Shown piece after piece: positions 20,901 through 32,004 of a stretch of 64,000 nt of DNA. Both the position numbers and the translations under genes were made by a program. The stretch's first letter is position 1; each line of letters begins with the position of its first letter. Origin of the DNA: Anas platyrhynchos. Its lineage: Eukaryota; Chordata; Aves; Anseriformes; Anatidae. The notes under the pieces were generated by a model. That model did no database searches. It saw only the letters and a program-made list of their open reading frames with translations, and was not told where the DNA came from. Location: assembly GCF_047663525.1 (NCBI RefSeq), contig NC_092612.1:529501-593500 (forward strand). Reading direction: 5' to 3'.

Positions 20901-22145
20901 ACCCCGTTGGGAAGCAGCGGAGCCCCCAGCCCCGTTCCGTGTCCCCGTGGGGGGGCCGTGCGGTACCGATGATCCTGCCCACGGCCGTGTGGGGCACGCG
21001 GAGCTGCTCCAGCACCGGGGCGCTGTCAGCCAGGACCTGGCGCACGGCGGCCTGGGCCCGGCAAACCTGGCCCGGGGACCCCGCGATCAGCAGCAGCCGC
21101 TCCGCGCCCCCCCCTTCCTCCTCCTCCTCCTCCTCCTCCTCCTCCAGGGCGATGCGCGCCCCGGTCTCCTGCCGCAGCTGGGGGGCACCGGGGGGGGGGG
21201 GTGTCAGCCCCGGGGCTGAAGCCCCCCCAGCCCCCCCGTGCCCCCCCCCGGTGCTCGCCTTCCTGATGGTGGCTCCCTGGCGGCCGATGAGCGCCCGGAC
21301 GGCCGCGCGCGGCACCCGCACCTCCGCCTCCAGGTCCTCCGTGCCCACGAAGGTCGCGCGGTCCGCTGGGAACCGGGGGGGGGGGGGCAAAGGGGGGGTC
21401 ACCGGGGAGAGGGGGGAGCCCCAAGGGGGGGTCTCCAAAGGGGGGGGGTCTTCAAGGGGAGAGGGGTCCTTGTGGGAGGGGTCCCCAAAGGGAGAGGGGG
21501 GTCCCCAGGGGGAGAGGGGGGGCCCCAAAGGGGGTGGTGCCCAAAAGGGGGGGGGGTCCCTAAGGAAAGGGGGTCCCAAAGGAGAGGGGGTCACTAAGGG
21601 GGAATGGGTCCCCAAAGGGGGGGGCAACAGGGGGATCCCCAAAAGGGAGGGGGTGGTGCGCAAAAGGGGGGGGTCCCCAAATGGCAAGGGGAGGGGTCCC
21701 AAACGGGGGGACAATGGGGGGGTCCCCAAAAAGAGAAGGGGGTTCCCTAACGGGGAAGAGGGGCCCCAAACAGGGGGGGGCCTCAAGGGGAGGGGGGGGG
21801 CTCAAAGGGGAGGGGGTTCCCCAAAGGGAGGGGACCCAAAAGGGGGGGGCTGGGGGGACCCCAAAAGGAGGGAGTGCCTGGGGGGGGGCCAAAGGGGAGT
21901 CCCCAAGGGGGGGGCTCCCAAGGGGGGGTCCCAAAGGGGGGGGGTCCCAAGGAAGGGTCCCACGGAGGGTCCCGAGGGGGGGTCCCGAGGGGGTTCCCGC
22001 CGCCCGGGGGGGTCTCTCCGCACGCACCTCGCCCCTCGCGGTACCGGCGGTACACGATGTAGAGCACGGCGGCTCCCGCGGGCAGCCCCAGCAGCACGGC
22101 CGCCTTCTGCAGCCCGCTCAGCCCCAGCCCCCCCCGCGCCGCCAT
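17977..22145 (-). CDS. TDRKH: TDRKH, Tudor and KH domain piRNA-pathway protein (12 coding exons, 568 aa)
   Basis: Outer-mitochondrial-membrane scaffold that binds methylated arginines of PIWI proteins and helps trim piRNA 3' ends in germ cells. Exons: 22145-22028, 21365-21259, 21177-20967, 20330-20191, 20103-19833, 19576-19410, 19302-19130, 18915-18851, 18745-18606, 18519-18373, 18270-18162, 18035-17977. They sum in frame. Residues 11-32 form the N-terminal membrane anchor (LGLPAGAAVLYIVYRRYR). KH1 carries GRQG and KH2 GRGG. The Tudor domain (WYRARVLGVL, YYVDFGDNG) is followed by SDFLSLPFQAIECSLAGVAP. Two poly-glutamate tracts are present, one inside KH1 and one near the C-terminus. The intron after exon 2 starts with GC rather than GT (AAG then GCGAGC). 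Order relative to MRPL9 and RORC is as in mammals. Confidence 0.94.
20392..20860. repeat. About 15-bp minisatellite in TDRKH intron
   Basis: Degenerate tandem copies of CAGTCCCGTAGCCCC with variants (CCCTGGTCCCATAGC, CCCTTACCCTCTGG) fill the intron between the KH1 and KH2 exons. No gene is seen in it. Confidence 0.75.
21380..22000. repeat. GGGGTCCCCAAAGGGG simple-repeat tract in TDRKH intron 1
   Basis: About 600 bp of degenerate AAGGGGGGGGTCCCC units cover nearly all of intron 1. Purine bias is strong on the plus strand. No coding sequence is visible. Confidence 0.7.
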
Positions 22146-22400
22146 GGCCCCGCCGGGGGCACCGGGACCGGGACCGGGGGGGGGGGGTGGGAGCCGCGCC
22201 CGCTCCGCTCCCGCTCCCCGCCGCCGCCAGCCCCGCCCCCTCCCGCCCCCAGCCAATCAGCGCGCAGCTCCGCCCCCGCCCCGCCAATCGGGAGGCAGGG
22301 GGGCGAGGAAAGGGGGCGGGGCCGCGCACCTGCCTCGGAATGAAGCGGCCAATGGGAAGCGCGCGGGGGCCCCGCCGCAGCCAATGGGAGAGCAGCTGGG
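22146..22400 (-). promoter_or_regulatory. TDRKH: TDRKH CpG promoter with four CCAAT boxes
   Basis: CCAAT occurs at 22253-22257, 22284-22288, 22349-22353 and 22381-22385, together with several GC boxes (GGGCGGGGC, CCCGCCCC). Regular multiple CCAAT boxes in a TATA-less CpG island are typical of NF-Y-driven promoters. The TDRKH start codon lies about 110-240 bases away. Confidence 0.6.
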
Positions 22401-22543
22401 GGGGAAGGGGGGCTCCGGACCCGCCCCCAGGGCTGGGGGCGGGGCGGGGGGGCCCCACGCGTGTCCCCCCCCCCCGGTGACCCCCCGGTGCCCCCCCCAC
22501 GCGTGACAGACCCCACGGAGGCGCCGTTTTCCCCTCCAAATCC

Positions 22544-22549
22544 TTTATT
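22544..22549 (-). terminator. RORC: RORC poly(A) signal
   Basis: TTTATT on the given strand, AATAAA on the minus strand, 60 bases beyond the RORC stop codon. The RORC end and the TDRKH promoter are only about 150-400 bases apart. Confidence 0.75.
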
Positions 22550-22608
22550 AGCCCCCAGGGGAGGGGGGGTCCCGGGGCAGGGGGGTCCCGGGGGGGGTCC
22601 GGGGGGGC

Positions 22609-25600
22609 TCAGCGGGGGCCGGGGGCGTCGGTGTCGGCGGCGAAGAGCTCCCGGTAGAGCGGGGGGAAGGCGGCGGGCAGCGCCCCCGGGTGCAGGCGGC
22701 GGAAGGCCTGGAGCTGCTCCACGTGCTGAGAGCACAGCGCGCGCAGGCGGCCCGCGGGGGGCAGCTGGGGGGGGCGGGGGGGACACGGGTGTCACCGGGG
22801 GGGGCACACACCCGGGGGGGCACCCCCCTGTGGTCACACCTATGGCTGGGGCACCCCCCACGGCACCCCCCATGTCCCACGGCACCCCTCTGACCCCCCC
22901 ATGACCCCCCATGACCCCCCCGTGACACCCCCTGTCCCACAGCACTCCCCCATGGCACCCCTCTGCCCCCCCCAACACCCCATGGCACCCCCATGGCACC
23001 CCTTCAACCCCCCCCGACACCCCATGTCCCACCACCCCCCCCAACCACGCCACCCCAATGACCCCCCCATACCCCATGGCACCCTCCATGCACTCCACAA
23101 CACCCCCATGCCCGTGGCACCCCCCACATCCCACGGCACCCCCATGCCCGTGCCCCCTCCAGTGCCCCCCTGCCCCCCCGGTGCCCCCCCCGGTGCCCCC
23201 CCGGTGCCCCCCGGTCCCCCCCGCCCCACACACCCTGGCCAGCAGCCCCTCGCGGTGCGTTTGGCGCAGCAGCAGGCGGAAGGCCACCTCCAGGCGCCCC
23301 CGCAGCCGCGCCACCTTCGCCTGCTCCTGCAGCCACGGGCGGTCTGCGGACACGGCACCGGCACGTGGGGGCGGGCGGGGGGACGGGGGGGACGGGGACG
23401 GGATGGGGACAGGGACGGGATGGGGACAAAGAGGTCTGGGACAGGGACGGGGCTGGTGACAAGGATGGGGACAGGGACAGGTTTGGGATGGGGACTGGGA
23501 TGGGGACAGGGACAGGACGAGGATGGGGACAGGGTCAGGGATGGGGACGGGGTGGGATGGGTGTGGGGACGGGATGTGGTGGGCAGGGGGATGGGGCTGG
23601 AGATGGACGAGGATGGGGACAGGGACAGGTTTGGGATGGGGACAGTGCTGGGACCATGATGGGGTGGGACAAGCACAGTGATGGGGACAACGGGACGGGG
23701 ACAGGGACAAGGATGGGGATGGGGACGGGGACAGGGAACCAGGGTGGGGACCCCAAAGAGACCACACTGGGGCCGGGCTGCCCACCCCCACCACCCAGCA
23801 CCCGCTTTGGGACAAAAGGGCGGGGATTTGGGCAAAGGCTGGGGGAGGTTTGGGGGGTGGGGGGCCCTCACTGGCGTTGATGAGGACGATGGCGCAGAGG
23901 AAGGCCACCTCGCTCTCCGACAGCCGCAGCGCGCACAGGCTCTGCGCGAAGTCGAAGATGGAGCCGACGAGCTCGTGGCAGCCTGGGGGGGGGAGCCCTC
24001 GTTAACAGCCCCCCCGGGGCACGTGGCACCCCCCCCGCATCCCCCCCGTGTCCCCCCGGTGTCCCCGTCCCTACCCAGGGACCTGAAGAGCTCGGTGCCC
24101 GCGTACTTGCCCTCGAAGAGCACGGTCCGGTTCTCGGGGTTGAAGGCGCGGCACATGCGCACCAGCACCACCTCCATGGCGCCTGGGGACGGGGACGGGG
24201 ATGGGGACAGGGACAGGGACGGGAACGGTGGCACCGGGGGGTCCTGAGACAGGGCCCCACGGTGCAGTTTGGGGGCGGGGGTGCCCCTGTGGCAGCAGCC
24301 CTTGGGGACTGCCACCTCCCCCCTGGGACCCTGGGGACTGTCACCTTCCAAAAGGGACCCTTGGGGACGCCACCTCCCCGGGGGGGACCCTGGGGACTGT
24401 CACCTGCCAATTGGGACCCCTGGGCACTGCCACCTTCCAAATGGGACCTTTGGGGACACCACCTCCCCGGGGACTCTCCACCACCCCGCTGGGACCAGTG
24501 CACCCCATGGCACCCACCGCCACCCCCTGTGCCGGGACCTGGGGGACCACCCTGCCCCAGCGGCAGCCTGCAGGGACCGTGTCACCCATGGGTGCTGGGG
24601 GGCCCAGGGGGGGTCCGGGGGGGCCGTACCGGCCTTGAGGAGGACGATCTGGTCGTTCTGGCACAGCTCCATGAAGCCGCGCAGGCGCTTGGCGAACTCC
24701 ACCACGTGCTGGATGGCCTCGGTCAGGCGCCCGGCGCAGCGCTCCCACATCTCCTGCATGGGCTGCGGCCCCCCCGCTCCGTCACCTCGCGGCTCCCCCC
24801 CCGGCACCCCCCACCCAGCACCCAGCACCCCGGGGGGGGGTCCTCACCTTCCTCTGGTAGGCGCAGATCTCCTCGCGGCTGAAGGTTTCCCAGCGGCGCT
24901 GCTGCAGCTCCTCGGCGCGCGGCTGCGAGGTCTCGCGGTGTGACCGCAGCACGTCCTGCGCCAGCAGCTCTGCGGGCACCGGGGTGGTGGCAGGGGGGGG
25001 GCACGGCCGGGGGCAGCCCCCCCATGGGGACACACGGGGACACACGGGGCCGGCTGCCCCAGCACCGAGCACCCGTGGGTGCCGGCTCCCAGCAGTTTGT
25101 GGCACCCAGGGGTGATGGGGTCCCCAAGGGTGATGGCACCCAAGTGGCCGGGTCCCACCACCACCGAGCACCCATGGGTGACGGGGACATGTCCCACCGA
25201 CTTGTGGCACCCAAGGGTGACGGTGCCAGCTCCCACCACCCCCGAGCACCCAAGGGTGCCAGCCCCAGCCCGGTGACTCACCGATCTCCATCCCGGAGCA
25301 CGTGGGTGACTCCAGGCCGCTGCCGACGTCGGGGCGCGGGCACAGGTCGGGGCCGTCCCTGTCCCTGTCCCCATCCCCATCCCTGTCCCCATCCCGGTCC
25401 CGGTCCCGTGCGGCCCCCTCCCGCCGCTCGCCCTCCGCCTCCGTGCCGGGGCTGCAGGCGGCCCTCCCCTCGCAGGGCCCGGGGCACCCCGGGGTGCCGG
25501 TGGGGGGCAGGGGGTGGCCGCAGCACCCCGGCAGCCCCAGGGCGAAGGCGGCGGCGCCCCCCTGGGCCGCCCGCTCCCGCTGCCGCTGCTCCAGCTGCTG

Positions 25601-28600
25601 CTGCACCTCGGCGTGCAGCCGGTCCCGCTGCTTCTTGGACATGCGGCCGAACTTGACGGCTGCGGGGACACGCAGGGACACGCGGGGACACGTGGGGACA
25701 CGCATGGGTGTGTGCCCCCCCATGACCCCCAGCCCCACATAGCCCCGGCACCACAGCTTTCCAGCCCCACGTGTGGGGTCCCTGGTCCCTGTTTGCCTCC
25801 AGGCCCCCCCAGTTCCTTCCCTGGGGGGGCAAATGGGCCCTGGGGTCCCCGGAGGGGTCGGGGGGAGCGGTGCCGGGGGGGCACCCAGCAATAGGGGGGC
25901 ACCCAGCAACAGGGGGGACCCTATGATGGGCGGCACCCAGCTATATAGGGGCGCATGCAGCGATACGCGGGGGTTGTCCCCCTATTGCTGGGGGGGGTTC
26001 ACATTTGAGGGGGGTCTCGGGGGGGTCACCCACCGTCGCGGGACATGCCGAGGCGCAGGCACTTCTGCAGGCGGCAGTGCTGGCAGCGGTTGCGGCTGGC
26101 GCGGTCGATGGGGCAGTTCTGCTGCCGGCTGCAGGCGTAGCTCAGGCTGCCCTGCTGGCTGCGCCGGAAAAAACCCTGCACGGGGGGCACCGCCACGGGG
26201 GGGGGGGTCACCAAAAATACCGGGAGGGGGGGGTCAGCACCACGCCGGGGGGTCACTGCGGTGCCGCCACCAGCACCCCCGGTGCCCCCCGTGCCCGCAG
26301 CGCGCTCACCTTGCAGCCCTCGCAGGTGATGACGCCGTAGTGGATCCCCGAGGATTTGTCCCCGCAGATCTTGCAGGGGATCACCTCGATGTGGGCTGCG
26401 GGGGGGAGGCAGCGCGTGGGCACCCACGGCCCCCCTGGGCGCACGGGGTCCCCGTCTGCCACCTACGGGACCACCCCGTGCCACCGGGGCGCCCAAGTGC
26501 TCTCCCTGGGGCTCCCGTGTCCCACGGGGAACCACGTGTCCCCAGCAGGCACCCGGGGCCCCTATGGGATCCCACAGCCCCGGTGGGCTTACAGGACCCC
26601 TGTGAACTCATGGGGTCCCTTTGGCATCCAACGGCCCCTATGGGATCCCACAGCCCCTATGGGCTCAGCCACCCCACGTAGGTGGCTCGCAGGTCCCACG
26701 TAGGCTCCGTTGTCCCCAAGGGCCTCACGTGTCCCCAGCGGGCTCACGTGTCCCTCGTGGGTCCGCGTGTGTCACCGCGCGGGCTCACGTGGCCGCGGTG
26801 GCCGTAGGTGCTCCCTGCGGGCTCACGTCTCTCACGGCCTCGCCTCGCCCTGTGGGTTCCCGTGGCCCCACAGGGCTCACGTGGCGCTCACGGGTTCCCT
26901 CGCTGCCCAGAGGAAAGCACGCGGGCCCTATGGGCTCCCACGGTCCCTATAGGATCCTGCGGTCCCTATAGGATCCCACAGTCCCTATGGGCTCCCACGG
27001 TCCCTATGGGCTCCCACGGTCCCTATATGATCCCACGGTCCCTATAAGCTCCCACAGACCCCCTATCGGCTCCCACGGACCCTCTCTAGGCTCCCGCAGT
27101 CCCTATGGGCTCCCCCGGTCCCTATATGCGTACGTGTCCCTATAGGTGTACGTGTCCCTCGTGGCTCACGTGTCACCCCAGGGCCTCACGTGGCACCCCA
27201 GGGCTCCTGCGGCCCCTCTGGCTCTCACAGCCCCCCCCCGGCCTCAGATGTCCCCAAGGGGCTCAGCCCCCCCCCGCCCCCCCCCACGGCCTCCCGGTGC
27301 CCCCCGTGTCCCCACCAGGGTGGGCCCTGCAGGGCGCGGGGGTCCGGGGGGTGCCCGGGGCCGGCGGCTGCCGAAACCACAGCGGCAGCGAGCGCCGGCG
27401 AAGCCACAACTGGGACACGGCCCCACCTCGCAGGAAGGCGCCCGCCGCCCGCCACGGCCCCGCTGCGCCCGTGGGGCGCCCCACGGAGAGGGGGGACGGG
27501 AGGGGGCCTCGGGGTGGGGGGCACATGGGGATGGGGACGCTGGGGATGGGGACACCGGGGATGGGGGACACCGGGGTGGGCGATGGGGACACCCAAGAAT
27601 GGGGACCCCCAGGGATGGGGACACTGGGGTGGGGGACACCGGAGCCACCAGGGGTGGGGGCACCGGGGACAGGGGTGCCCCAGGGACCACAGATGGGGGA
27701 CACTGGGCTGGGGGTGCTGGGGGGCACCAGAGCCAGCGAACGGCTCAGCCCTGGTGACACCAGAGCCAAGGGGACACCGCGAGGGGGATGGGGGGGGGGG
27801 ACACGACCCCAGCCCCAGGGGGTGCCCCAGACCCCACCAGCCCCCACTGCGGGCACCAGGTGTGCAGCTCATTAACGAGGCCTCGTTAGCAGCACCTGGA
27901 GCCCCAAAGCCCGGTGAGGGCGATGGGGACGGCTCCGGTCCCCCAGGGCCACCGGCTCGTCACCCACGTGCCTGCTCCTCACACCTTGCACACGCGTGTG
28001 CACACTCACAGAGAGCTGGGCACACCCGGGCACGCTCCTGCCAGCTGCTGCACGCTTGTGCACTTGTTCCAGCTTGCACACACCCAGAAATGCTTGTGTG
28101 TGCCACGCACGCTTGCACACTCTGGCACACGCACGCACACGCTTGTGCACACTTGCAGGGAGCCAGGCAAAGCTGCCAATGCTCGGGCACGCTCCTGCGC
28201 TTGTGCAAGCTCGCACATGGCCGTGCCCGCACACACACACACACAAGTGCTTGCACATCACACACACTTGCACACGCTGCTGCACGCACACACACACACT
28301 TGTGCACGCTTGCACGCTCCGGAACACGCCCGCCAAGGCTCGTGCACGCTCCTGGGCGCCGGTGCACGCACGCACACGCACACCTCTTCCTCCCGGGGCC
28401 GAAGCCGCTTCGTCGGCTTTTTCCACCCGACCCAGTTTTGGGGCGGGGGGGGGGGGGCCGCCCTCGCATCCGGGGCTGGGCACCGGGACCCCCGCGGTGG
28501 CGGCGGCCGGAGGGGCCCCGGGAATTCGGGGCTTTGACTCAGCCGGGCCCGGCGCCCGCATTACTCAACGGTGCCGGCGGCTGCCAGGAAGCGCCGTTTC

Positions 28601-30893
28601 GGTGCCGCTCCTGCCGGGAACCGCCGGCGAGAGGTCGCCGAGGTCTCGCCCGGCCGCCCACCCCCCAGCACCTGCCCGCACCCGCTGCTCCCACGGCGCC
28701 CGCTGCTCCCGGCACCCCTGGGTGCTCCCTGGGACCCTGGGGACCCACCGGCACCGCCAGCATCACGGGGACCCTACAGGACCCGTGAGCGCCATGGGGA
28801 CCTGCTGGCATCCGCCGGTGCCACTGGCACCCACCGAACCCTGCAGGGACCCAAAGGCACCCATGGGCCCCGTGGGGGGCCCGGTGGCCCTGTGGGCACC
28901 CGCTGGTGGCCGTCAGCCCCCCAGGCACCAACCAGCACCCAGCGTTAGTCCCATGGGGTCCTGCTGGCTCCCAGTGAGTCCCACCAGAACCCAGTGAGTC
29001 CCACTGGCTCCCAGTGAGCTCCACCAGCATCCACTGTCACCAACCGGCCCCATGGGGACCCACTGGTCCCTGTGGGCACCCAGTGACCCTGCGATGTGGG
29101 GGGGTACCTCGGGGCTGGGCTCCCACCCCCCAACACCGCAGCGCAGCCCAACACGTCACGGCAAAACACGCCGTGCCACGGGCCAACACGCCACGGCACG
29201 GGCCAGCGCGTCACGGCACGGGCCAAGACACCGTGACGCAGCGGGAAGTGGCTCGGGCGAGGACCCGGAGCCCCGGGACCCCCCGGGCATCCCCCACGGC
29301 ACCCCCGGGACCCCCGCAACCTCCCCGCCGGCGGGGGTCCTGCCACCCTCTGGGCGGTGACTCAGCGGTGGCGGCCGGGTCCCCTCCACCCCGGGCCAGA
29401 CGCGGGGGTGGCACCGGCGGCGGCGGAGAAAACCCCGGTGTGGGGCCGCCGGTGGGGCCGCGGGGCCCCCGTGGGGACGTGGGGCCCCCCTCGGGGACGC
29501 GGAGTCGGGGCAGCTGCACCCTCGGCGTCCCCGGTGCCGACGGAGCGGGGACCGGGGGGTGGCCGGGGGGGCGGTGGCGGGGCCGGGGGGGTGGCGGTGG
29601 TGGCTCTGCGCCCCTGCGGGGCTGCGGCTGCTGCCCGGAGCCACCTGCGTGTCCCCGTCCCCGTCCCCGTCACCTGCACCAGCCCCGCGCACCTGCCGGC
29701 ACCGACCACATCTAACGCGCGTGTGCCCGGCCCCGCAGCTGCGGGGGGCACCCATGGGTGCTGGCGGTGCTGGGGCGCCCGGCGCCGCCACAGGGAGGGG
29801 AGGGGAGGGGGCTGCCGGTGGCCGCCGCACGGCTGGGACACGCGGTGACACGCGTGCACCCCCCGACAGGCGTGCACACGCTGCTTAGGTGTGTGCAGGG
29901 ACACGCTGCGCTGTGCACACGCAGCAGCACGCATGCACATGTGGCAACACGCCAGCACACGCGTGTGCACAGCCCCCTGTGTGTGCACAGCCAAAGTGTG
30001 CCCCGGAGCACGCTGTGGGGCTGTGATTGTGCCGACACGCGCGTGTGAGCTGCACAACCCGTGTGACACGGCAGCACGCCGGGGTGCACGGGGCACTGCT
30101 GGCTCACGGCGCTCTCCTGCTTGCACACGCATGTGCACGCTCCTGTGCACGCTGCCATGCATCTGTGCACACACGCGTGTGCTCACACACGCACACGCCT
30201 GCCTGCACACTGCCCCTGCACACATCCATGTTCCTGTGGGGCACACTCAGTGTGCACACCCCTAAAATGCTCCCTCCCGCTTGCACGAGCACCTCGCGGT
30301 GCCCACACGTGTGCACACACACACACACACACCCCGTGTGCTCACACCCAGCTTTGCCCCCAGACTGCTCTGTAGGGCTGCGTGCACACGCGTTCCCTCT
30401 CCTGTTCCTCCACACTTGCACACGCACAGACCTGCCCCACCGCGCTTGCACACGCATGCCCACAGCCATCAGTGTGCACACTCACAAGCCCACCCTCTTG
30501 CACACACCCCACACACCCCTTTGCACACTCTTTCCTCCACCAGCTTGCACACTCACACCCTCCACGGTGCTCCACAGCCGCACACATGCATGCACTCCCC
30601 GTGCATTGCACACTCACTCACTCACTCGTGCAGGCTCCTCCAGCTTGCACACACACCGCTGCTCCCCAAGCACCCACCTCTTGCACACGCTTGCACACCC
30701 CCTGTCCTTGCACACCACAGCACCCGCCCCACTGCTCCCACCTGCACGCACAGCTCCGTGCACGCACACGCGTGTGCTCAGCCCGCCCTGCTTTCCACGC
30801 GTGCACCCCCGCTCTGACTCCCTTGCACACCCGCAGACCCCGGTTCACCTGCGCCCCCCGCCCGCAGCCCCCCGCGCGGGCCCTACCTCGCAT
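22609..30893 (-). CDS. RORC: RORC, nuclear receptor ROR-gamma with a ROR-gamma-t-type start (10 coding exons, 450 aa)
   Basis: Ligand-gated transcription factor of Th17 cells, innate lymphocytes and lymphoid-tissue inducers. It binds RORE DNA as a monomer. Coding exons: 30893-30887, 26395-26310, 26175-26034, 25659-25282, 24969-24848, 24762-24630, 24182-24075, 23982-23872, 23343-23234, 22764-22609, in frame. The first exon codes only M-R plus one base, giving [11 protein letters not shown], like the lymphoid isoform (MRTQIEVIPCK in human). Two zinc fingers carry the P-box CEGCKGFFRR and [18 protein letters not shown]. The hinge (about 80-204) is shorter than in mammals and rich in Arg-Asp repeats. 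The ligand-binding domain (205-450) has [36 protein letters not shown] and the AF-2 helix [13 protein letters not shown]. Intron 1 is about 4.5 kb. LINGO4 and C2CD4D are not seen beside it. Confidence 0.94.
23380..23750. repeat. GGGGACAGGGA-type G-rich repeat in RORC intron
   Basis: Degenerate GGGGACAGGGACGGGATGGGGACA units lie between the RORC exons at 23982-23872 and 23343-23234. The tract is a potential G-quadruplex former. Confidence 0.7.
24285..24480. repeat. About 30-bp minisatellite in RORC intron
   Basis: Units of the form GGGACCCTTGGGGAC / GCCACCTCCC repeat six or so times between RORC exons. A related tract with CACCCATGGGTG palindromes lies at 25060-25270 in the next intron. Confidence 0.6.
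26900..27130. repeat. 19-bp minisatellite in RORC intron 1
   Basis: Tandem copies of CCCACGGTCCCTATGGGCT with GGATC/GGCTC variants are best preserved at 26940-27060. Looser copies extend back to about 26560. Confidence 0.75.
27990..28390. repeat. Alternating TG/CA (CACACGCTTGTGCACAC-like) tract in RORC intron 1
   Basis: Dense degenerate CACACGCTTGTGCAC units with high alternation of purine and pyrimidine. It is of the same type as 29870-30800, 62090-62340 and 63080-64000. Open frames over it are His/Thr/Cys-rich artefacts. Confidence 0.75.
29870..30800. repeat. Long alternating CACACGCGTGTGCAC tract in RORC intron 1, near the promoter
   Basis: More than 900 bp of degenerate GTGTGCACACGC / CTTGCACACTCACA units end about 90 bases downstream of RORC exon 1. 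Pieces such as GCACACGCGTGTGCTCAC are long alternating purine-pyrimidine runs, the sequence class that can adopt Z-DNA. Confidence 0.75.
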
Positions 30894-30930
30894 GGCGGCG
30901 GCGGCGGCGCGGGCGGCGCGGTGCCGGGCG

Positions 30931-30936
30931 TTATAA
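30931..30936 (-). promoter_or_regulatory. RORC: RORC TATA-like box
   Basis: TTATAA lies 38 bases upstream of the minus-strand start codon at 30893, inside GC-rich DNA. If used, transcription would start within roughly 10 bases of the ATG, giving a very short leader. That fits a tissue-restricted promoter for the short ROR-gamma-t-type first exon, but it is inferred from position only. Confidence 0.5.
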
Positions 30937-31469
30937 GGGCGCCGGGGCCCCCCCGGCATCCTGCCCCCCCCCCCGGCATCCTGCCCCCCCCGGCCCCACG
31001 CACTGGAAATTTCCGACTTTCCACGGCGCCGCGGGGGGGAAACTGAGGCACGGGGGGGAGGGGGCGCGGGTGGCCCCAACCCCCCCCACCCCGCCACCGC
31101 TCCGACCCCGCCGCGCCACGGGGGGGGGGGGACCGCGGCCACGCACGATCCACGGGACCCCCCCCCCCACGGGGCACGCGGCCGCAGGGGGAGCCGAGAC
31201 CCCCGGTCCCGGGGGGGGGCGTCGGGACCCCCCCTCCCCGCCGGGCTGCGGGGGGCGCCCGTGGGACCTGCGCATCCCCGGTGCGCCCACGCGTGGGGGG
31301 CGCCCGTGGGGCCCCCACCGGGACCCCGATGTGTGAGGGGGGCGCGGGGCTCGCCCGTGGGGGGGGGCGCGGGGTGCCACGAGGGGGGCGGGACGGGGGG
31401 GCGGCCACGCGTGTCTGTGTCCGGGGGTCCACGGGGGGGCACCGCGTGGGACACGGGGGGGGGCACCCG

Positions 31470-31615
31470 GCCCCGCCCACTCCCATCGTAACCACGCCCA
31501 CTCCCCATAGCCCCGCCCAACCCTCCATAACCACGCCCACCCCCTCCAGGCCCCGCCCACATCCTCAGGCCACGCCCCCCGCCCCACCTCCCCCGGGCAC
31601 TGCCCCTGCCCCGCC
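31470..31615. promoter_or_regulatory. Tandem CCRCGCCCAC (GC/KLF-type) box array between THEM4 and RORC
   Basis: Alternating CCCCGCCCAC and CCACGCCCAC motifs occur seven or so times at spacings near 20-28 bp, about 600 bp upstream of the RORC start. Such motifs bind Sp1/KLF/EGR factors. The array may also just be a minisatellite whose unit contains a GC box. Confidence 0.5.
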
Positions 31616-31639
31616 CACGGCCCCCGGGTGGGGGGGGCA

Positions 31640-31835
31640 CGGGGGGGGGGGGAACAGGGACAGGAGGGGGGGAGATGGGGACGGGGACAGGGACTGGGGG
31701 CACCACAGGGGGCTGGGGACAAGGACTGGGGACAGGGACAGGGGATGGGGGACACAAAATGGGGCTGGGGACAGGGGAAGGGGGCACAGGGTCAGGCTCA
31801 GGGTCGGGGTCGGGGTCAGGCCCCGCGGTGCCCCC
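31640..31835. repeat. GGGGACAGGGACTGGGG repeat downstream of THEM4
   Basis: G-rich degenerate GGGGACAGG units between the THEM4 stop and the RORC upstream region. No clear THEM4 poly(A) signal is found in or beyond it. Confidence 0.6.
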
Positions 31836-32004
31836 CCACATCGTGACGCCCCCGAACCCCACAAAAGCACCAGGAGCCGAGGCCGTTGTTGGCTGCCAGC
31901 GCTCTGATCCGGGGGCTGCCACCAGCAGCGGGGGGGACACACAGGGGACACGGGGACACCCCTGCCCCCCCCCATCCCACCCCCCCACTGGTGGGGCCAC
32001 GGCG

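Noticed and set aside
26900-27130. CRISPR-like direct repeats
   Set aside because: Units are contiguous 19-bp degenerate repeats without unique spacers, in a vertebrate intron.
27190-30936. Several open frames rich in Cys and His that look like zinc-finger or keratin-associated proteins
   Set aside because: They arise from the CACACGCTTGTGCAC repeat in RORC intron 1. There is no conserved spacing, no start context and no splice structure.
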